In this document: positions 28,601 through 37,600 of the stretch, piece after piece
How the letters are laid out: each line of letters opens with the position of its first letter
How positions within the stretch are numbered: position 1 is the first letter of the stretch
DNA from: Prostheceraeus crozeri
Lineage: Eukaryota > Platyhelminthes > Polycladida > Euryleptidae
Reading direction: 5' to 3'
DNA length: 64,000 bases
Assembly: GCA_907163375.1 (NCBI GenBank)
Contig: CAJQUW010011512.1
Span: forward strand, 1-64,000
The notes under the pieces: model-generated
Told to the model about the DNA's origin: nothing
Seen by the model: the letters and a program-made list of their open reading frames with translations, nothing else
The model's database searches: none
Program-made: the position numbers and the translations under genes

Positions 28601-31600
28601 GACATGATTTTGCATTGCACTAATGCTACTTCTTCACCTTATTCAATATTATGATTTTGTAGCCTTTTCTTCTTATGTACTTGTATCATATGTTTACTTG
28701 GCCGTCCTCGTATCTCTAACTTGTCATTAACATAGTTCATGCTAGCTTGTTCATGCTGATTTCACTGTGCAAATTTTCATTCCGATGTGTGCCTTGATAA
28801 GTAGCCGGCGAAATATATCGGTCCATGAATAACTTCTGGGTGTTGTTCTTTATCTATAAGACATTTGATTCATCTTAAGATCTAGCGACATTTACTTAGA
28901 CCGGTGTCTGGCCGGGCAGCTGAAATTGCCATCATCAAACAACTGCTGTCCATTCTAGTCCAGCTAACTTCGAAAAAGCGGAAAGTCGGATTTCTTTGAC
29001 TGTGCCGCCAATAGAAGTAGGTCCCTCTATATCTTCCCGAACCTTTAATTCTCCGTCCCACTGATCTTTCTTCTACATGTCACTCTTCACGCCCTCCAAC
29101 TGGGCCATCCTGGTTGTAATAGATTGCATAAGCATCAATTAAAGCCAATTTATCTCAGTAAGTTTAGTATTCAATCTAATATCTGCTTACCAGAGTTTCA
29201 ATCAATTTCGATTTGTGTAGGTAATGGCGAGAGGTGTCCAACATCAATCCACGATGCCTAAATCGAGGCCGATCTATTATTTGAGCGGTATACAGAGCGA
29301 TCTGAAAACAAGGAATATATCATGTACTCGATCAAGTTAGGTTTAAGAAAACAATATGAAAAGATTAGGGGCGAGCATGATCGTCCATCGACTAAATCTA
29401 ACTAAGCACTTTGGAAAAAATTGATTGCTTGAGTCCATTGCACAACTAATTGAGCGGAATCGATTACTGCGCCCACAACTGGTTAATATTATGAAGTGAA
29501 GTAAATTAGATTCATACATTCACTGAAACATTATGCGATATTTTTTGCATCATTTAATAATTTCCATGTCACTTGGTTGCCGCATTGAATTATAAAGGTT
29601 GGTCTTGTGAAGTACCTAAGTCAATAGAATTGAGAAGTTGATTTCAGATTGACGTCATTTGTATTTCATTCATTTCGTGCTATCATTTCAATGACCATTC
29701 CTAATTCATTACACAGGCGTAAACATTACATGTACACAGGCATTCTCTGTGAGGTCCATACTCATAAATTGCTGCCGTGTTTAAGCATTGAGTTATGACG
29801 GTCTGCTGTCTATCTTCAGCGATGGTGATGGTCCCAACATGGTGGACATACGATTCTTCATACGAAAACAATTAAAAACGTGCCGTAAAAAGTGATAGAC
29901 TAACTGCAGCGCTTGGACTCTACCAGGTTAAAACAGTCAAGTACGTATATACATTACTCTGGGCATGAATCAAGAGGCTTTTCTCACGAATCCTGCCTGT
30001 TCAAGTTGCAAGTTTCTGCTACAACGCGGTAAGTTGTTCTCTCTTCCACGTCCACCTACGCACGGTACTGGCAGCTGTCCTAAGAACACACACGATAAAA
30101 CTGCAGTTCGTATGGATTTCAGTGCTGAACCGATTTTTTGCTCTTCTTAATCCGATCGCAGCCGATTTTTTACAAATACCGCAAAAATACGATACTAAAG
30201 GTCAGCATTTCATGCAGCAATGACATTTGTTGCTCTTCTATTCAGCAATATAATAATGCTATTCACAGTAGATTGAACTCTTAAATCTTCATCTTGTGAA
30301 CACAAACGATGGTCTAATCAAATGCCATTTCTTTCTGAAAGGACATACAAGATGACTGCGAAGTTGCGTAGATAGATAAGAGTCTCATGCAAACATTGCA
30401 GCTATTTCATGATCTAGCCTTGCATGTTACAGAGCCGCGGGCAGGGGTGCTTAGTAAGGTCTATTCATAATGCGAATATAAGATTTTCAGTGACACCTCC
30501 AGGCAAAATAATAAGGCCAATTTATCGAATTAGCCAACGCTTCAGACGTTCGTCCTTCGTCAGGGCAGGAAATTCAGAATATGGGCATGCGTACACAAAC
30601 AGAAAGTTGAGCTTATGTACAACTCTATCATGCACACTGGACAAATCGAATAGAAATCAGTCATCTCGATTTTTCTATTAAGTTTATGAGCTCTAAAGAT
30701 CTGATTTGTCGAGATTCACACAATGTGGTATCAACAGGATCTATAAATTTTTCAAACATTTATACCTCAAAATTATCAATGGAACTGGTGTGAGCTTGAT
30801 GTCTCTGCAACATGTGATCAGAAAAGGCACTGACTTTGTTGTGAGCACAAATGACATTACGATGCTTGGCATAACGCAAATAAATGCGGCGGCTACCTTT
30901 CCCAATGCAAAATTCTGTACATACTTTAGATCGTTCGTAGAATTTCGTTAGAACAAAGTTGACCAAATTGATAAAGTATTCCCCACACGTTGTAGTACGG
31001 CGGTAGAATTCGTAGTCGAGGAACGTTCAAGCAAGCAAGTTGTCATAATTCGTATAAATAATTCCAATTAAGTAAAGTCTATACTGCGAGTATATCGTAC
31101 AACGAATAATACTCGAATATCGTATGTACTTGCATTAGTCCCTTATTGAAGCTTTATAAGATTGCGGATATGATGTTACATTAGTTGAGTTATATTACTT
31201 TCTGCCTTACTAATTGACATTAGGGTTGCAAAAAATGCTTTTTTTCATTCATATTCTAAATATATTTCAAATATGTTTTTATGTATTTTTGGTTTTATAT
31301 AGTTGATGAGAATTGTGGTAGCACTTTAAGCGAATTACATTAATATCTTCCTAATGGACTTAGTGAATTAAAGGGAGACATAATACGAGGGCGTTCCAAA
31401 AGTATCCGTACTGAGTCCATAACTTTGAGAGTAATGATCTGATCCCTCTGAAGTTTAGGTATGTTGAACCCATTATCATCATTAATAAGCACAAACAATT
31501 TCATCCCGATATCTTAATTGGCTACAAAGCTGCAAATATTTTAGTAATGTCACTACTTGAAATTTAGTGACGACCAAATTGATTATTAAGAATCGTAAGA

Positions 31601-34600
31601 TCATATCATATATTTTTTCTTATGAATTCATCTCACGACTTTGGTGTCTTCTATTGCTTTAGAATGTTGACTGATTTAGTCAGATGCAAAGTTTGTTATT
31701 GAATTACACTCGTCTCATGGATTTCACTGAGCTGCGTTCGATGTTCATGATTCACGAATTGTCACATTAAAGTTAATGACTTAATGATTTTTTCAATCAA
31801 TCGTCGATACAGTCACGCGATGGAAGATACGAGTATTCAGAAACCGGAGAGCCAGCGCGTAATCATCGCCTTTTTGACATTCGAGGGGTCTACACCAACA
31901 GAAATTCATTCGAGGCTAGTCAATCAACTTAGCTCATCTGCTTTGTCACGAACTCAGGTTTTTGCATGGGCAAAACAATTTCGTGAAGGTCGCCAGAACA
32001 TCAGCGATGAAAGTCGATCGGGTCGCCCAGCGGATGCCACTAGCCAACATGCAATCGCGAATGTCGAGAAAGTGATAATGGAAGACCGACGGTCTACAGT
32101 TTCTCAAATCACCATCATGCTCGGCTTATCTCGTGGAACTGTACACCGCATCTTGAAAGACCATCTTCAATTGAGTAAACTGTGTGCTCGTTGGGTGCCA
32201 AAACTGCTGAATTCAGACCAAAGAACTCGAAGGGTGGAATGCTCACAAGAAAATGTGCTGGCGCTTCAGACCGAGGGAGCTGATGGATACTGGGCGTCAC
32301 GCTTCATGACAACTGATGAAACTTGGCTGCCATACTTCTCTCCCGAAACCAAAGAAGCATCGAAGCAGTGGTTGACGAAGGGTTCCACGCCCCCCGTGAA
32401 GCAAAGTCTTCTCCAATGGCAAAGAAGATCATGTTGACTGCTTTCTGGGATGAACAAGGCATCATCCACTTGGACTTTCTTCCCGACTCCACTACAATCA
32501 ATGCGGATTACTACTGTGGAGTATTGCAAGAATTCCATCACCATCTTCGACATCGCCGTCTAGGGAAGAAATCGAAAGTGATCCTGCTCCATCAAGACAA
32601 CGCCAGACCCCACACCGCTCGGAAAGCGATGGAGAGGATAGATGATCTGTGTTGGGACATCGCAACCGCATCCGCCATACAGCCCAGACCTGGCACCATC
32701 GGATTATGCCTTATTTCCTCACATGAAAAGCATTCTTCGTGGAATGCATTTCGACACAAGGGAGGAGCTGGAACAGAAGACGAGATCAGTGTTGGCGTCC
32801 ATCTCACCTGAATGGTTCAAGTCTGCCATTCGCAAACTTGAAGATCGTTAGAAGAAGTGCATCATGTTGCAAGGTGAATACATTGAGAAGTTTGCTCTGC
32901 CACAGGAAGACTGTTAGTTTGTAACGTGTATCCCTTTTTCTTTTTTGATAAAAAATGTTTAAATATCCATTTTTCTTTTTTGACAAAATATTGTTTTTGG
33001 TCGTCACTAAATTTTAAGTAGTGACATTACTGAAATATTTGCAGCCTTGTAACTAATAAAGATATCGGGATGAAATTTTTTGTGCTTATTAATGATGATA
33101 ATGGTTGAACATATCAAAACTTCAAAGGCACAAGATAATTACTATTAAAGTTATGGGCTCAATCCGGATACTTTTTGAACGAACCTCGTACAATACTAAT
33201 AATAATCCAAAAGGACTTTTTTAATTTGAGAATGTCTTTATTAGAATGCTTAATAATAGCAGTAAGATTGATTATCACTGAAAGTGGCATTTCATAATTT
33301 ATTTCGGAATGCTTGTCACATCTTTTTCAATTATCAACAGACACAAGTTCACTTTTGAAGCAATAAATAATTCAGCCAGATTAAACTATACAAAGGAAGA
33401 AATGAAACGAAACAGGTAATAAATCAATGATGCAAAATACAAAGTGACAATACATTCTAATGATATACACATGGTATATGTAGTTTTGTTCGACACTGTT
33501 TTTCTTCGACACATGGTTTTCTTCGAAATTTGTGAATTACATTTCACAAAGCTGGAATTTATCACCTGACTAACTTGTTGTTAAAAAAACAAAACATGAC
33601 AGAGCATCAGATGAAATAACACCTGAGTCACGGTGCAATTACTCCAAGGAAGGCTAAAGTAACACGATGAACATTTCTTTAAACTAATTGTTTTTGAACT
33701 TTCGAAAATGCTCTTTATCAAATTGTTGATATTGTATATAAATCTATAATATAATCACTATATTATAAAAAATAAATGTCGAACAAAACCACTGACGAAC
33801 AAAAACGTGTCGAATAAATGCACAAAATCCATGATATCTTATTGTCGAACAAAACTATTACATTCACACACATATATTACACATATCATAATATACACAT
33901 ACCGCATATATTATTCTTAAAAGAAAACAGAAGTTAACAAATCAACCATTTTGGATAGATAAAATTATATCAGAAAATAGTTCTTGATGATTATGGATGG
34001 ATATTCACTCAACACACAACGTCACTTACTCAGCATACTAAACATCACTCTACACACTCAACGTCACTTTCATCATCGAAATAAAATAGGAGGCAATAAT
34101 GAACAAAACAATCTTGAAGTCTTCTGTAACACGCAATCTTCATGTTTTGTAACCTTACTATGGTGATACTGATGACAATCAATCATAGCATCGCGATTTC
34201 ACATGAAATGTACCACAGTAGATTCGATTATCATTGCCTGTGGATATAGTGTAAACTGTACTCGCTCTACACAATCACTACACGAAAGTGCATTTGTCGA
34301 AAGATTGATTTACTGACATTTCCTAAACAATTAGAGGCCTACATACACATCGTTTTAAGAATTGTTGGAATGTAACCTACATAGAAAAAAGGAAATAAGT
34401 CCTTTTCTCGAAACACAACAAGAATTTAAAAAAAACATTAAAAACATTGTTTTCATTATCCCTATTTAAAATATGTTTGAAAAATATTTATTTAAAACGT
34501 CATATTTTAAATATCGCAAACCTAATTGACATATTATTCATGGATAACAAAATTTCATCTTGATTTAATTACTGACATTGTTTTAGCATATCGCCTTTAC

Positions 34601-37600
34601 ATTATAGAGTGACTGTACTTAAAGGTGTAGTTCTGTATAATTTTCAACCTTGTCTCAAGGGCTTCTTCATTACATGACAAGTCAATCTTGCTAACTTTGA
34701 AGCACTTCTGATGCCTAAGCTAAACGCAATCAACAACTTTCGGAGTCGAGATGACGTCACAGCTACCAATGATTTGATACGCCACTGCTAGCGTGCTTCG
34801 TGACGAATCAGCTATGCGATAGAGAATCAACGCACAAGAAGAAAATGAACGGGAAGCAATGGACTTCATTCACGGGGAATCACCTGTTTATGTTCTCCAA
34901 ACACATGCGAAGCTACAAAACAGCACATTGCTGGGCATGCAAGTGTAACAAAACGGAAGATGCTAAGACCTTACCTTCGGATAATATCAATTCAATAGCA
35001 TTGGTGGATTATAAATCGACGAGACACATTGTTGTATGTTAGGAACATTCAAAAGAATACGACAGAATATCTAAGATATTAATATCTATGATGTTGAAGG
35101 AATATTGTTAAATCAGACAGCCTTTATTCCATTTGAGTACGGAGGCTGTGCCATGCTTGAAAATGGGATCGCAGCCGATTTTCCACAAATACCGCAAAAA
35201 TACGATACTAAAAGTCAGCATTTCATGCAGCAATGACATTTGTTGCCCTTCTATTCAGCATATAATAATGTTATTCACAGTAGATTGAACTCTTAAATCT
35301 TCATCTTGTGAACACAAACGATGGTCTAATCAAATGCCATTTCTTTCTGAAGGGACATACAAGATGACTGCGAAGTTGCGTAGATAGATAAGAGTCTCAT
35401 GCAAACATTGCAGCTATTTCATGATCTAGCCTTGCATGTTACAGAGCCGCGGGCAGGGGGTGCTTAGTAAGGTCTATTCATAATGCGAATATAAGATTTT
35501 CAGTGACACCTCCAGACAAAATAATAAGGCCAATTTATCGAATTAGCCAACGCTTCAAACGTTCGTCCTTCGTCAGGGCAGGAAATTCAGAATATGGGCA
35601 TGCGTACACAAACAGAAGTTAAGCTTATGTACAACTCTATCATGCACACTGGACAAATCGAATAGAAATCAGTCATCTCGATTTTTCTATTAAGTTTATG
35701 AGCTCTAAAAGATACCAATGATCTGATACGCCACTGCTAGCGTGCTTCGTGACGAATCAGATATGCGATAGAGGATCAACGCACAAGAAGAAAATGAATA
35801 GGAAGCAATGGACTTCATTCACAGGGAGTCACCTGTTTATGTTCTCTAAACTCTCTGCTGACACCTTGTGTCATTTGCTTAAAGTAGAGGCTGTAGTGTG
35901 TGATCATTTGTTCATTGTGAAACAAATAAATGCGCTTGTTATTATCATCAACATAGACATATCCTCTTCTGTTTACTAATTTCAATTTAATATGTCACAT
36001 GCTGTCTCCATCTCGGCATTCAACTGTTTCTCTTCCAATTTTGCTTGTGATGGAAATCATATGATTCTCATATGAAACTTTCACACGAAATTAGCTTAAC
36101 TTTAAATCGTGTCATTTAAGCATGAGTGGCAAGTTGCTCGTTTTTTTACGTGAATCCGCCTCGTTCTTTCAAGATCTTTTGGTTAACCGCATGTAATTTG
36201 CTATTATAGGGCTATTCAGAAAATGCCATGTCTTCCAAATTCTACCGAAACTTCAAAATTCCAGAAGAGCGGGCACCAAGAGTAATATATCTTCATTTGG
36301 AGATTTTAAACAGGCATCACATTTATCAGCTTTTAAGTTTTTGATTGTCAAAAATTTACTTGTCCAGTGTTCATCCGGAAAACCATCTGCGATAGCGATT
36401 CCAATGCTCTCATTGCGCCCCATACTTCATTAGCAACTATAGAGATTCCATTCGAAGAAGCGGTGATAGTATCTGCAATGTAGAAATTAAAATTACGAGT
36501 AAAATGATGAATACTTGATACTTATATCTTCTTGTTGCTGTTTCTAGTTCAGAAGATCACTTTCCACGACTTTCCATAACTTAACACTCATATCCTCTAA
36601 TTGTGTTTCTAGTTCAGAAAATCACTTTCCAGAAGCAGTCACTCTATTATTGAAGTTCCTTTGATCAATTTACCATTAATTCTAGAGCATCTGAAGTATA
36701 GGCTGCACTGAAAACTATTCACATTGATAACATTGTCATCAAAAATTAATTTCACTGTTTTTTGAGTCTGAACAGAAAACATTCGCAGAAACTGTTACTG
36801 ATACTAATGGATATTTTCTGTGAAGTTCAGCAGTTATTTCAGCTGTTTTTAGCAGTGTACAGCTTACAGTGTGATACCATTTTCAGGTATTCCCTGATGT
36901 TGGTATGAAATCTGGAAATGAAAATTAAAATTGTATTGACAATGTCATTGTGCTTCTGCAACCACGCAAGATTTCAAATGTAAACAAAATGCTATGCAAT
37001 TTTGCTAACTACGCAAGGTTCCAGCGTAAACAAATATTATATGCAATTTTAGATGTTACATGTCAATAAATCATATACAGTATACAAATAATGCAAAGGC
37101 AGACAGTCACAATCTGGTCAAATTTCCTTCAAAACTTTCGCTTTTTCACACCCATGGTTCAAATTTTGAGATCATGTTGTAGAATAGGCTAGTCAATATT
37201 TCTTTTCATGATATGCGCCGCGCCATGATGACAATAACGCTTAGTCGTTGAAACACAGACCTAGAAAAGCAAAAATTGGCATAAAAAATGACAATACCAT
37301 TACTTCAATTTCCTATTTTAAGTTATGAATTCAAATGAAGGCCCTCTTCTACTTTATCGATGATATAGCGATATAGTAGCTAAAAATAATTTCGTCACTA
37401 ACGAGAGAGTTCAAGAAGTACTTGCCAAATTTGTGTTGTAGATTAAAACCCCTAACGGAAAGGTCCAAACTAGGCGAGAATTGTTCGCATTCTGTGTAAG
37501 GTTAGCGGAACATTATCCTGTTTTTGGTTGGTTGAGACTTATGTGCCCTTACTTAAAGTGAATTAGTTCAGTGTCAGTGGGATGAAAAACTGTCTGGTCG

